64,000 nucleotides of DNA from CBDFKB01 sp965248715 (GTDB lineage: Bacteria; Pseudomonadota; Alphaproteobacteria; Rhizobiales; Rhizobiaceae), in contig CBDFKB010000008.1 in the NCBI GenBank assembly GCA_965248715.1, positions 992,001 to 1,056,000 of the forward strand, written 5' to 3'. The position numbers and the translations under genes are program-made. The notes beneath the pieces were generated by a model. That model did no database searches. It saw nothing but the letters and a program-made list of their open reading frames with translations, and was not told the origin of the DNA. Within the stretch, counting starts at the first letter, position 1; each line of letters begins with the position of its first letter. Below are positions 52,872-60,853 of this stretch, one piece after another.

Positions 52872-55265
52872 ATGGGTTTTGGTAACCTGCCCCTGGCTAT
52901 TAAAAAATACTGTAAATTCGCATTGCTGGCAGCAATTTTTCTGGTGGTTCAACCATGGGAAAATCTCGCTTATGGCACCGAATATCTTTCGCCTTACGCC
53001 CACGCTGTCGCTGCGAACCCGTCTTTGATCGACTATTGGCGGCTCAACGAGCAGCAGGTAGACAAAGTAGCTGCAAATCAGGTGCCGGGCCGCCCGGCCG
53101 GCACATATTTTGGCGATGTGGTCAAAGGAACCGACGGCTATTTCCCCGGCATGGCAAAATCCGCGCAATTCGACGGTGCAAGCGGCACCTATATCGATGT
53201 TGGCCAGGTGGATCTATCTGGCATCACCAACCAGTTCACCATCGAGACTTGGGCATATTTGGAGACCTGCCCAAGTGGCATCAAAACCATCGTCGCCAAG
53301 CCCGGAACTTTCGCATTGTACGTTAATTGCAACACCAAACAGGCGGAAATGGACATCTGGTGGCCGGGAACCGATGTGATCGGCAAATCGGCGGCTCTTG
53401 AATTGGGCAAGTGGCATCACATCGTCGGCACCTATGACGGGACCACCATTACCGTCTATGCGGATGTGAGAACCGGCGCGACCGCAACCGTAAACCGAAG
53501 CTTCAACCACACCAATGACACCATGAAGATTGGTGCCAGCCGAATCGGAAGTGGAACCAATTCCTATAACTGGCATGGGAAAATCGACGAAGTTGCGATC
53601 TATTCTACCGCTCTTAGCAAGGATGATGTTCGCGACCATTATGTTGCCGGGCTCGACGTGGAACCCTATCGCAACACCTTGTTGACGAAAGGCAAGGCGA
53701 GCGGAACCTGTGGCATTTTTGGGCAAAAGCCATGCAGCGAATGCACCGAAAAATTCGGCTTTTGGAATTTGCCGCAATGGGGCGAATGCAAGCGAACCGA
53801 ATTGATCTGCAAAGGTAACATGAAGGCTTCGGTTGGCGGAGCTCTTTGCAAATGCGAGACCGGTCTTAACCATGACGGCAATGGAAATTGCGTCGAAGGA
53901 GCGATTGCGGCCGGTGCGGCTTGCGGCAAATTCGGTTTGGCGCCTTGCCAGGCCGGTGGGCAATTAACCTGTTCCTCAGACCATGGATTGAACCCTACCC
54001 TAGGTGTGTGTAAATGCGCTACCGGTTCGACGGTCGATGTGAACGGCAATTGTACGTCCGCAAACGGCACTTTCGGCTTTGCGGACTTCGTTCCCGACTA
54101 TTTTCTCAACCACCAAATCGGTCTGGCCAATGTGAAAAAGCCCGACATATTTATGTTTACCGGGCGAGCTTCCGAAAAACTGCTTCCGCTCGATGCCGAT
54201 AGCCTATCTTGGATCAGGGGATATGCACCTGGTACCTGCCTTACCGGCATCGTCGATACGAAAAATCATAAAATGTTTGTATACCCGGTGGCGGCGGTTA
54301 CCGCCGATAATGAATATTCGTTTAACTGCCAAACCCCAGTCGCGATCGCCGGCAAGACGGTTTCGCCGGCCAATCCAATCGTCCACACCCCGAGGGTAAA
54401 TGGCGATGCCAACCACGGCGCGTCACACGTTCAACTTATGTATCGGCGCGTTGCAAATTTGCCCGCAGAAGAGACCGAATTTTCCTACGTACAGGGCATC
54501 GGATTTTTCTTAAAGAAAGTGGACCAGCGCAATTTTGTCATCGACTACTCGTCACGTTCGTTAAACCGAAATAAATTTTCGTATAATGGCGGCGTATTTT
54601 ACGGAACGCTGCCTTGCGGTAACTCAAACACACCACGCTGCTATCCAACCAAGAGCTGGCGTGACATCATCCGCGACAGTTTGGACCAGGCGATCAACCG
54701 GCGTTCGTTGCCAACCGATTGCACACACATTTCCAACGGTAGTGCAGGAATTTTCACCTTGTATTTTGATGGTCGAAGTTCGCAGCCCTACCAGGCATAT
54801 TGCACCGCGTCCGGCGCCACCTATTTGGAACTTGCCGAAACCAATTATTCTTCCGAAGTTAGCGTATGCAAAGGCAATGTGCGCACCGAGTGGAGCAAAA
54901 TTCGCTTCAATACCGCAACCAAGACCGTGATTGTGGACGACTTCAAGTTTACCCGTTCCCAAGGTACGATCGAATGCTGGAAATGGAACCAGGTTAAATA
55001 TGGTTCAGCCGGCGACTGCTTAGCCAACAATTCCAATACCGGAAAAGCTCGTATCGATCTTAGTGGATTGCCGTTCGCGGTAGATTTGTCGACCGATTGG
55101 CGGGTTTCAGGCTGGTATCCGAACGGTAGCATCGACTTTACCGATGATCGCACCCAGGTCGATATTACCGGTGGCGGTTATTGCGGCGGTCAGGCGGTGG
55201 ATGGCCCACTGAAACTGGAATATTTCAGCAATGAAGACCGCGGCCAGGTGGTGTTTGATCGGTAG
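52872..55265 (+). CDS. Secreted LamG-domain protein with a C-terminal GON domain
   Basis: The 797-residue exported protein has a signal peptide (about 1-35). A concanavalin/LamG domain (about 45-262) has IDVGQVDLSGITNQFTIETW, WHHIVGTYDGTTITVYAD and GKIDEVAIYSTALS. A cysteine-rich EGF-like region (about 278-395) has repeated NGNC motifs. A middle domain of unknown type follows (400-590). The C-terminal part (about 616-790) matches the GON domain of ADAMTS9/20: CTHISNGSAGIFTLYFDG, YLELAETNYSSE, SKIRFNTATKTVIVDDFKF, YGSAGDC and GGGYCGG are in the same order with matching cysteines. The pattern suggests a surface or extracellular adhesion or glycan-binding protein. No protease domain or anchoring signal is visible. 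Monocistronic. Confidence 0.88.
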   Translation: MGFGNLPLAIKKYCKFALLAAIFLVVQPWENLAYGTEYLSPYAHAVAANPSLIDYWRLNEQQVDKVAANQVPGRPAGTYFGDVVKGTDGYFPGMAKSAQFDGASGTYIDVGQVDLSGITNQFTIETWAYLETCPSGIKTIVAKPGTFALYVNCNTKQAEMDIWWPGTDVIGKSAALELGKWHHIVGTYDGTTITVYADVRTGATATVNRSFNHTNDTMKIGASRIGSGTNSYNWHGKIDEVAIYSTALSKDDVRDHYVAGLDVEPYRNTLLTKGKASGTCGIFGQKPCSECTEKFGFWNLPQWGECKRTELICKGNMKASVGGALCKCETGLNHDGNGNCVEGAIAAGAACGKFGLAPCQAGGQLTCSSDHGLNPTLGVCKCATGSTVDVNGNCTSANGTFGFADFVPDYFLNHQIGLANVKKPDIFMFTGRASEKLLPLDADSLSWIRGYAPGTCLTGIVDTKNHKMFVYPVAAVTADNEYSFNCQTPVAIAGKTVSPANPIVHTPRVNGDANHGASHVQLMYRRVANLPAEETEFSYVQGIGFFLKKVDQRNFVIDYSSRSLNRNKFSYNGGVFYGTLPCGNSNTPRCYPTKSWRDIIRDSLDQAINRRSLPTDCTHISNGSAGIFTLYFDGRSSQPYQAYCTASGATYLELAETNYSSEVSVCKGNVRTEWSKIRFNTATKTVIVDDFKFTRSQGTIECWKWNQVKYGSAGDCLANNSNTGKARIDLSGLPFAVDLSTDWRVSGWYPNGSIDFTDDRTQVDITGGGYCGGQAVDGPLKLEYFSNEDRGQVVFDR

Positions 55266-55285
55266 TGATCACACGATTTCCGGTG

Positions 55286-55391
55286 CTAGCACTTGTCACG
55301 AAGCCTTGGAGTAGCTTCGCCGCGCTATCTCTTTGTTTATGCGTGTCATTTTCCCCAAAACCGGTACCCACTTTTGGGTGACACGCTCTAG
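55286..55391 (-). repeat. R2 element (Y1 type), complete
   Basis: A CTAG-to-CTAG unit starting 20 bp after the LamG-GON gene. It is uninterrupted and keeps ATCTCTTTG at the site where the 28506 copy carries the MITE. It shares its last CTAG with the following R1 element. Confidence 0.9.
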
Positions 55392-55556
55392 TGGTTCAGT
55401 TCCAACATTTGCGTCCCGTTGCAATACTTAGGTTTGCAAATCTTGGAATCAAAAGAACCACTAGCAAGATATTGAATCTAGTGGAATTTCCAAATTTGAC
55501 ATTTGACAAACGGCGAAGCTGCAAATGGGTACCAAATGTCAAATTCATTCCACTAG
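55388..55556 (+). repeat. R1 element, complete
   Basis: A 169-bp R1 copy chained to the R2 element upstream through the shared CTAG (55388-55391) and ending at CTAG 55553-55556. Thirty-six bases further on a fresh CTAG (55592-55595) is the insertion site of the IS element. Confidence 0.9.
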
Positions 55557-55663
55557 CGCCTCTTCAAAAACCCGGATTTGCTGGCGAAAAACTAGGGTCT
55601 GTGGACATTCAGGATTCCCAAAAGCGTTGATTTCTGATTCAAGCTTCCAAAAGGGAGTTTGTA

Positions 55664-56038
55664 ATGGACGAAAAGCGATTTGTTTTGAATGACCGGGTCT
55701 GGGAACGCCTTGCGCCTTTGCTCCCCGGCAAGGCAACAGACAGTGGCCGGACAGGCGGCGACAACCGGTTGTTTTTGGAAGCGGTGTTCTGGCGGGTGCG
55801 CACGGGGTCTCCCTGGCGCGATCTGCCGACGAAATTTGGCAACTGGAACAGCCAGTTTCGCCGGTTCCGACGATGGGCCGAGCAGGGTGTTTTCGAGAGT
55901 CTTTTCAAAGCCATGAGCAATGACCCAGACCTCGAATACGCCATGATTGATGGCACCATTGTTTCGGTTCACCAAAAGGCAACCGGCGCAAAAGGGGGAC
56001 TCAAAATCAGGCCATCGGGCGCTCGCGCGGTGGGTTGA
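55664..56038 (+). CDS. IS5-family transposase, N-terminal frame (OrfA)
   Basis: The 124-residue frame has the N-terminal DUF4096-type domain (LNDRVWERLAPLLPGK, then FLEAVFWRVRTGSPWRDLP). It reaches the first DDE Asp region in YAMIDGTIVSVHQKATGAKG. It leaves the family sequence after GGLK: the continuation IGRSRGG sits in the -1 frame. The switch lies at the A run in CTCAAAATC near 56001-56009. This is either programmed -1 slippage, as known for IS427-group elements, or a one-base loss. Confidence 0.9.
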   Translation: MDEKRFVLNDRVWERLAPLLPGKATDSGRTGGDNRLFLEAVFWRVRTGSPWRDLPTKFGNWNSQFRRFRRWAEQGVFESLFKAMSNDPDLEYAMIDGTIVSVHQKATGAKGGLKIRPSGARAVG

Positions 56039-56421
56039 CCACCAAGATCGTGGCGCTGGTGGACGCGCTTGGTAATCTTGTGCGTTTCATGCTGCTACCG
56101 GGACAGGCGCATGACATGAGGGGCGTGGCACCGCTGATCAAGGGCGTGTCATTCGCCGCTTTGCTGGCGGATAAAGCGTTTGACGCAAACTGGCTTCTGG
56201 AGGAGCTGGAAGACCGGGGCGCAACCGCCGTTATCCCGCCCAAATCAAATCGGATTGTGCAGCGAGAATACGATGAAGAGGCCTATTGTTGGCGGCATTT
56301 GGTTGAAAACTACTTCGCCAAGATCAAGGAATTTCGTGGCATCGCAACGCGTTACGATAAAACCGATAACAGCTACGCTGCCAACTGGAACCTTGTCGCG
56401 GCGCTTATCGCATCAAGGTGA
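56035..56421 (+). CDS. IS5-family transposase, C-terminal frame (OrfB)
   Basis: The 128-residue frame continues the transposase with the DDE core: LTTKIVALVDALGN, then LLADKAFDANWLLEEL containing the second Asp, and HLVENYFAKIKEFRGIATRY containing the catalytic Glu. It ends 14 bases inside the right inverted repeat region. A TTG at 56035 could start it alone, but production as a fusion with OrfA through frameshifting is more likely. All three acidic residues of the fused protein appear present. Confidence 0.9.
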   Translation: MTTKIVALVDALGNLVRFMLLPGQAHDMRGVAPLIKGVSFAALLADKAFDANWLLEELEDRGATAVIPPKSNRIVQREYDEEAYCWRHLVENYFAKIKEFRGIATRYDKTDNSYAANWNLVAALIASR

Positions 56422-56438
56422 ATGTCCACAGACCCTAG

Positions 56439-56788
56439 CAGCGGCAAGTATTTGCGTGACACTGGTGGCCCTGAGCCGTCGCTTTACACCTGGGCTCGAA
56501 TGTCGCACCGACCAAGGCAATATCGACCAAAAGCACTTTAATTCTTGTATTTTCGGCTGCTTTGGTCCATATGATGCAGCATTGATGCGTCGTGACTTGG
56601 AAAAGATGCATCCTCAGACTATCGGCGCTAGAGCACGAAGTCCCTGTTCGTTACCGGTGTAAGAGTACGGTTCGACAGGGCAACGCCCCTTCCCGACGAT
56701 CTGTGACCCACACCTCGCCAATAAAGGCGCCGACGTGGATTCAAACTCCAAGCAACACTTGCAAACTAAATCGGGAAAGGACCCCCAA
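56439..56788. other. 350-bp region between the IS and the cold-shock gene
   Basis: No convincing gene. The last part (about 56650-56788) should be the 5' leader of the cold-shock mRNA, whose relatives have long structured leaders. I do not recognise a specific element. Confidence 0.4.
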
Positions 56789-57004
56789 ATGCGAGTTAAC
56801 GGAACTGTAAAATTCTTCAATCACACCCGTGGCTTCGGCTTCATTTCGCCGGAAGATGGCGGCAAGGACGTATTCGTTCATGCTACTGCCGTTGAACGCT
56901 CCGGCCTGCCGGCATTAAATGATGGCGATGCGGTAACGTTTGAGATCGAAGATGATCCGCGCGGCCGTGGCAAACAGGCGACCAACGTTCAAATGGCGTC
57001 CTAA
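56789..57004 (+). CDS. Cold-shock domain protein (CspA family)
   Basis: The 71-residue single cold-shock domain has RNP1-type GFGFI (in HTRGFGFISPEDGG) and RNP2 DVFVH. The start VNGTVKFFN is typical; the family's usual KxGYGFI is altered slightly to HTRGFGFI. It binds single-stranded RNA or DNA and melts RNA structure at low temperature or during growth shifts. ATG at 56789 has GGAAAGGA upstream. A hairpin terminator follows at 57014. Confidence 0.95.
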   Translation: MRVNGTVKFFNHTRGFGFISPEDGGKDVFVHATAVERSGLPALNDGDAVTFEIEDDPRGRGKQATNVQMAS

Positions 57005-57013
57005 CAATTTGGC

Positions 57014-57041
57014 CCCTGCCCGGTTTCATCGCTGGGCAGGG
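57014..57041 (+). terminator. Likely terminator after the cold-shock gene
   Basis: CCCTGCCC (57014-57021) pairs perfectly with GGGCAGGG (57034-57041) around a 12-base loop, nine bases after the stop codon. The following T run is weak (ACCGATTTA), so termination may be partial. Confidence 0.6.
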
Positions 57042-57148
57042 ACCGATTTAGGGTTAGGATCCAAACAATAGCAATCACCGTTGATATTAGGGTCTGAATG
57101 GATCGAAAACAGCCGATTGGATCGGCGGGCTTTTTGTATTCACAATGC

Positions 57149-57583
57149 CTATAGCTGCAATTTCATCTGCGGCTTTCCATTCGATATTTTCTCAAAAGTT
57201 TTTCCGTCGTGGTCGATGTTGCCCGACACTCGTTGCCGCAAGTTGGAAAAACTATCAAAGGTAACCACGTCCATCGGTTCATCAAACATGATGGTGACAC
57301 GAAACCGGCCGGTGGTAGGCAAATTGATCACCCCCAAAACTTCGCCTTTAAATGCCTGGCCGAGATATTCACCGCATACGGTTTGACCGGGCATGACCGG
57401 GCACGGCGGCTGGTTGCCGGCCGCCGCGTGCAAGGTATTCCAATCTTTGTAGCCGTGCTGGTGTGCCAACAGTTCGAGTGACCGGCTGTGGGCGGTATCG
57501 CCATCGTCGGCAAGTTTGGCGCGCAGGCGCTTTGCCTGCTGTTTCAATTGGTCGATTTTCGGTAATCGAGAATATCCGCTCAT
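57149..57583 (-). CDS. Glyoxalase-superfamily small protein
   Basis: The 144-residue protein begins with a helical segment QLKQQAKRLRAKLADDGDT and the conserved HSRSLELLAHQHGYKDWNTL. This motif marks a family of alphaproteobacterial proteins annotated as glyoxalase-superfamily related (Glyoxalase_8 type). The C-terminal half is beta-rich (GRFRVTIMFDEPMDVVTFDSF). No metal site is evident, and function is unknown. ATG at 57583 has GAGG upstream. Confidence 0.75.
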   Translation of the reverse strand: MSGYSRLPKIDQLKQQAKRLRAKLADDGDTAHSRSLELLAHQHGYKDWNTLHAAAGNQPPCPVMPGQTVCGEYLGQAFKGEVLGVINLPTTGRFRVTIMFDEPMDVVTFDSFSNLRQRVSGNIDHDGKTFEKISNGKPQMKLQL

Positions 57584-57849
57584 CACAAACCTCGTTCAGT
57601 GTTGAGATGCGGAAACAAAATGGGGCTCGCATTGCCATCAAACCGCACACAACTGAAGTTGGTGGATGAAAAACAGAAGGACTTCACCTTGGCAGCGCCA
57701 GCGAGCGGCAGGGGCCTTCACCCAATGCATTAGGTGGTATACGCGGTGCCAAATGTCAATTGGCACTTTTGAATGCAAACAAAATACCAAGCTTGCTTGG
57801 CGGCGGCCGGCTTGGCCGCCGCGATCAATATGCAATTACCGCGAAGCGG

Positions 57850-58341
57850 TTATTCGGCGATCAACCGGTCCGACTTCACGGACGTCTGTAGGGTAAAGAT
57901 GTCATTGCCCTGCTGGATTATCGGTTCGCTTATTCCATTCGAGGCCAGATTCCAGTTGGTCGTCAACCTCCAGCCAGTACTAGTCGTCTGAAAGTAGCCG
58001 GTCCAACCGGTCACCGACTGGCAATCCGCAGTGGCGTTTGCCCAATCTACCGAAAACGAAATCACCAGTGTGCCCGAATAGTAAACCCCAGTTAGCGGAT
58101 ACGGGGTTCCCTGACATAAATACCCTTGTTGATTATTGACGTAGGTACCACTGACTGAATAGGTATTTTGCTGAGGCAGGGCAGTGAAATTGAGGTGCGC
58201 GACCGATCCGTGCTGACTGACCCAGCCTCCATTTCCGGCGAGTATTTGCATTTCCGCGCTGGCGGAGTGGCTATCGGCAAGAGCAGGATGAGATGTCAGG
58301 AAGGCGAATATCGGCAAGATAAATAACGAAAAATAACGCAT
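57850..58341 (-). CDS. Avidin family biotin-binding protein, rhizavidin-like
   Basis: The 163-residue precursor has a signal peptide (1-22, ending PALA) and an avidin barrel. Segments SVSGTYVNNQQ, YPLTGVYYSG, SFSVDWANATADC and TGWTGYF, then LTTNWNLAS and GNDIFTL, follow the streptavidin/rhizavidin strand order. Likely biotin contacts are Ser46, Tyr67, Trp100, Ser109, Thr111, Trp113, Trp130 and Asp147. Cys76 and Cys107 match the disulfide of dimeric avidins such as rhizavidin. No Trp matches streptavidin Trp120 in the loop before QQGND, also as in dimeric avidins. Ser42 replaces the usual Asn of WxN. ATG at 58341 has GGAG upstream. Stands alone; secreted biotin capture is inferred. Confidence 0.95.
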   Translation of the reverse strand: MRYFSLFILPIFAFLTSHPALADSHSASAEMQILAGNGGWVSQHGSVAHLNFTALPQQNTYSVSGTYVNNQQGYLCQGTPYPLTGVYYSGTLVISFSVDWANATADCQSVTGWTGYFQTTSTGWRLTTNWNLASNGISEPIIQQGNDIFTLQTSVKSDRLIAE

Positions 58342-58481
58342 TACTGTCTCCATATTTGGTACCGCCCCAGTAACTTTAGCACCAATAGAAGAATTAGCAA
58401 AAAATAATGTACACAATAATTGTGCGAAAATTTCGAATTATTGGAAGAAGTGTGGAATATCAATCGTGTATTACCCGGCGG

Positions 58482-60143
58482 TTAATTGCTGCCGTTGCTC
58501 TGTTTCTTCAGGCGCGATTTTCTCAATTCGCCGGCTGCGTCGAGGATCGGATAAGCAAGCGCGGTGATGTGTGAATGAACCCGGCGCAGGTCGCGCAGCA
58601 TATCCAAATGCAAGGCGCTGGTCTCGATGCTTTCGGGCCGGCCCTGGCGCAAACGCTCCAGGTGATTTTCAGTGACTTGGCGCTCCAGATCGTTGACGAT
58701 ACGTTTTTCCTGAACAAGTTGCCTGGCGACCGAAACATCGCCCGACATGAACACCGCCAAAGCGAGCTTCAAATTGGCGGAAATCCTTTCGTGTACGTCT
58801 AAAATTTCCGCAAGCCCTTCGTTTGAAAAGCGCAACTGCCGCTTTTCCTTTTTGGCCGCCATTTGCAGCAGGTTTTCGATGATGTCGCCGATATGCTCCA
58901 GATTGGTGGTGAACGACAAGATTTCCGCGATCCGCTGGCTTTCGGCCTCGTCTACCTCTTGGCGGGAAATCTTGGTGACATAGAGCTTGATGTCCCCATA
59001 CAAATTGTCGACTTGGCTTTCCAATTCGATCAACCCAGCCATCTTTTTGGCATCGTTTTCCCGCAGCGATTGGGCAAACCCCCGCATCATCGTTTCCACA
59101 TATTCGCCCATGCGCAGCGCTTCGCGGGCAGCGCAGGTGAGACCTACCGCAGGAGTGTCGATTGCAGTGTTGTCGAGAAAATGAGGTCGATCCAATAATT
59201 CGTTGTCGTCTTCCATAGGCAGCACTCGGGCAATTATCTCGGCAACCACCGGCACCAGAAAGATAAATACCAACGCAATGCCAAGATTAAAGGCGGTATG
59301 GAAATTGACCACCTGACGGATCGGTGAAGCTTCGAGTTCAGCCAGCAACGGTGGAAAATATTCGACAAACGGCAAACATGCCAAAACGCCAATTGCCTTA
59401 AATGCGGCATTGCCAAAGGTCACACGCCGCGCAAGCACCCCTTCATTCATGGTAGCCATGATCGGCGGAATGACGCCGCCAAGATTAGCGCCGAGGACTA
59501 ACACCAGCGCCAAGGGCAGGGAAATAACCCCGGTCGACGTGATCGACATCACCAGCAAAACAACAGCAAGACTGGAATGGGCGAGCCAGGTCATGATCGC
59601 CGCCAACAACAGCGCAATCAGTGGCTCGTCTGCCAGCGAAGCAAATACCGCCCGCAGCACCGTTGAATCGCGCATTGGTTCGGAAGTGCTAACAATGACA
59701 CCAAGTGCAAACAGCATCAGGCCAAGGCCGATGGCGGCGCGGCCGATTTGCCGATGATTGGTTTGCGCCATCGTGCGATGCATGACCACGCCGGTGATCA
59801 CCAGTAGTGGTGACAGCAATTTTAGGTCAAGCGACAGAATTTGCGCGACCAGGGTAGAGCCGATATCGGCGCCCAGCATCACCGCCAGGGCAGGGGCCGC
59901 ATCGATCAGCCGATTACTGGCGAATGATGCGACGATCAACGCGGTTGCGGTGCTGCTTTGCACCACCATGGTCACCCCCAAGCCGGCGATCAATGCGCGC
60001 GCGCGGTTGGCGACGCTGCGGCCGATGAAATAGCGCAATTGGGATCCGAAAGCGCGCATGATGCCGGTGCGAACCATATGCAACCCCCACAACAACATGG
60101 CTACCGCGCCAAGCAGTTGGATGAGGGATTGGGTGGCGCTCAT
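58482..60143 (-). CDS. Na/Pi cotransporter family protein with PhoU-like domain
   Basis: The 553-residue protein has two inverted Na/Pi repeats in its membrane half (about 1-310). They carry the signature QSSTAT in GLGVTMVVQSSTATALIV and its partner MTWLAHSSLAVVL. The C-terminal soluble half (about 350-545) is helical and PhoU-like (FTTNLEHIGDIIENLL, VNDLERQVTENHLERLRQG). Such NptA/YjbB-type proteins move phosphate with sodium. Normal length. No pst or pho genes are adjacent. Confidence 0.94.
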   Translation of the reverse strand: MSATQSLIQLLGAVAMLLWGLHMVRTGIMRAFGSQLRYFIGRSVANRARALIAGLGVTMVVQSSTATALIVASFASNRLIDAAPALAVMLGADIGSTLVAQILSLDLKLLSPLLVITGVVMHRTMAQTNHRQIGRAAIGLGLMLFALGVIVSTSEPMRDSTVLRAVFASLADEPLIALLLAAIMTWLAHSSLAVVLLVMSITSTGVISLPLALVLVLGANLGGVIPPIMATMNEGVLARRVTFGNAAFKAIGVLACLPFVEYFPPLLAELEASPIRQVVNFHTAFNLGIALVFIFLVPVVAEIIARVLPMEDDNELLDRPHFLDNTAIDTPAVGLTCAAREALRMGEYVETMMRGFAQSLRENDAKKMAGLIELESQVDNLYGDIKLYVTKISRQEVDEAESQRIAEILSFTTNLEHIGDIIENLLQMAAKKEKRQLRFSNEGLAEILDVHERISANLKLALAVFMSGDVSVARQLVQEKRIVNDLERQVTENHLERLRQGRPESIETSALHLDMLRDLRRVHSHITALAYPILDAAGELRKSRLKKQSNGSN

Positions 60144-60485
60144 ATTATATACACCGCGCGACGAGCAATACCCTGCGCCCGATGTTTGTTTTAAGGTCGG
60201 ATTGGCTCGCAGCTAGGTCGTGGACTAAAAAGAATTTAATAATTGAAAACAATATGATATGGCTTTCTGTTCATATTACAATACCATGACTTAGCGTCAT
60301 CGGTCCACCTGCCTTCACGACAAGCTGAATTCATTTGACTGGAACTGGTACAAATTGTAGCTACGCACTCAGTGCGCCATGAGGGTGCGCATCTATATGC
60401 AAACGGCATGTATTTGTAAAGAACTATTAGGCGCCTCGTATTCACTGGTTCTAGCCATCGACAGGGCGCCCGGACAGGACAAACT
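60144..60485. other. 342-bp intergenic region
   Basis: Divergent promoter region between the Na/Pi gene and a small helix-turn-helix gene. No coding frame, known RNA or repeat of the local families was recognised. Confidence 0.4.
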
Positions 60486-60704
60486 ATGAGCCCGGACCAG
60501 TTCAAACAGTGGCGCAAAAGCCTGGGCCTCAAGCAAAAAGACGCGGCCGATTTGCTGGGTCTTAAGAAGCGTATCATTCAATATTACGAGAAGGGCGATC
60601 GTGAGGGGCGAAAGGTGGAAGTTCCCAAATCCGTGCGCCTTGCCTGTTACGCGATTACCAATGGGGTACACGATTTCGACGGCGATAATCCTACAGAAGA
60701 TTAA
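60486..60704 (+). CDS. Small XRE-type helix-turn-helix protein
   Basis: The 72-residue protein is mostly one helix-turn-helix domain: MSPDQFKQWRKSLGLKQKDA, ADLLGLKKRIIQYYEKGDRE. This type occurs as phage-like or stand-alone DNA-binding proteins in alphaproteobacteria. C-terminus is acidic (GDNPTED). It precedes the MttB-family gene by 150 bp in the same direction, but no operator is evident. Confidence 0.88.
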   Translation: MSPDQFKQWRKSLGLKQKDAADLLGLKKRIIQYYEKGDREGRKVEVPKSVRLACYAITNGVHDFDGDNPTED

Positions 60705-60853
60705 GGGTCCGCCTCATCACAGATTGTTTTTTTGCAATCCGACCCATGCCTACCACATCCTGATTTAGACATTCCTGTCGCGATCGGTTCTTCACTCAAT
60801 TGCCGTTTGCGCCAGGTTGCGGCCATTGCGGATAGTAAAACATAGGCGGGGCC

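Larger units (their letters stand above)
55595..56435 (+). mobile_element. IS5-family (IS427 group) insertion sequence, 841 bp
   Basis: Perfect 17-bp terminal inverted repeats GGGTCTGTGGACATTCA bound 841 bp, flanked by TA duplications (55593-55594, 56436-56437) within CTAG on both sides. It encodes a two-frame DDE transposase. Ends, size and target match the IS427 group. The related MITE ends at 6444 and 44824 suggest it or a sister copy drives those elements. Confidence 0.95.

Noticed and set aside
56436..56662. Possible coding remnant downstream of the IS
   Set aside because: An open stretch exists but has no recognisable domain, good start or neighbour support.
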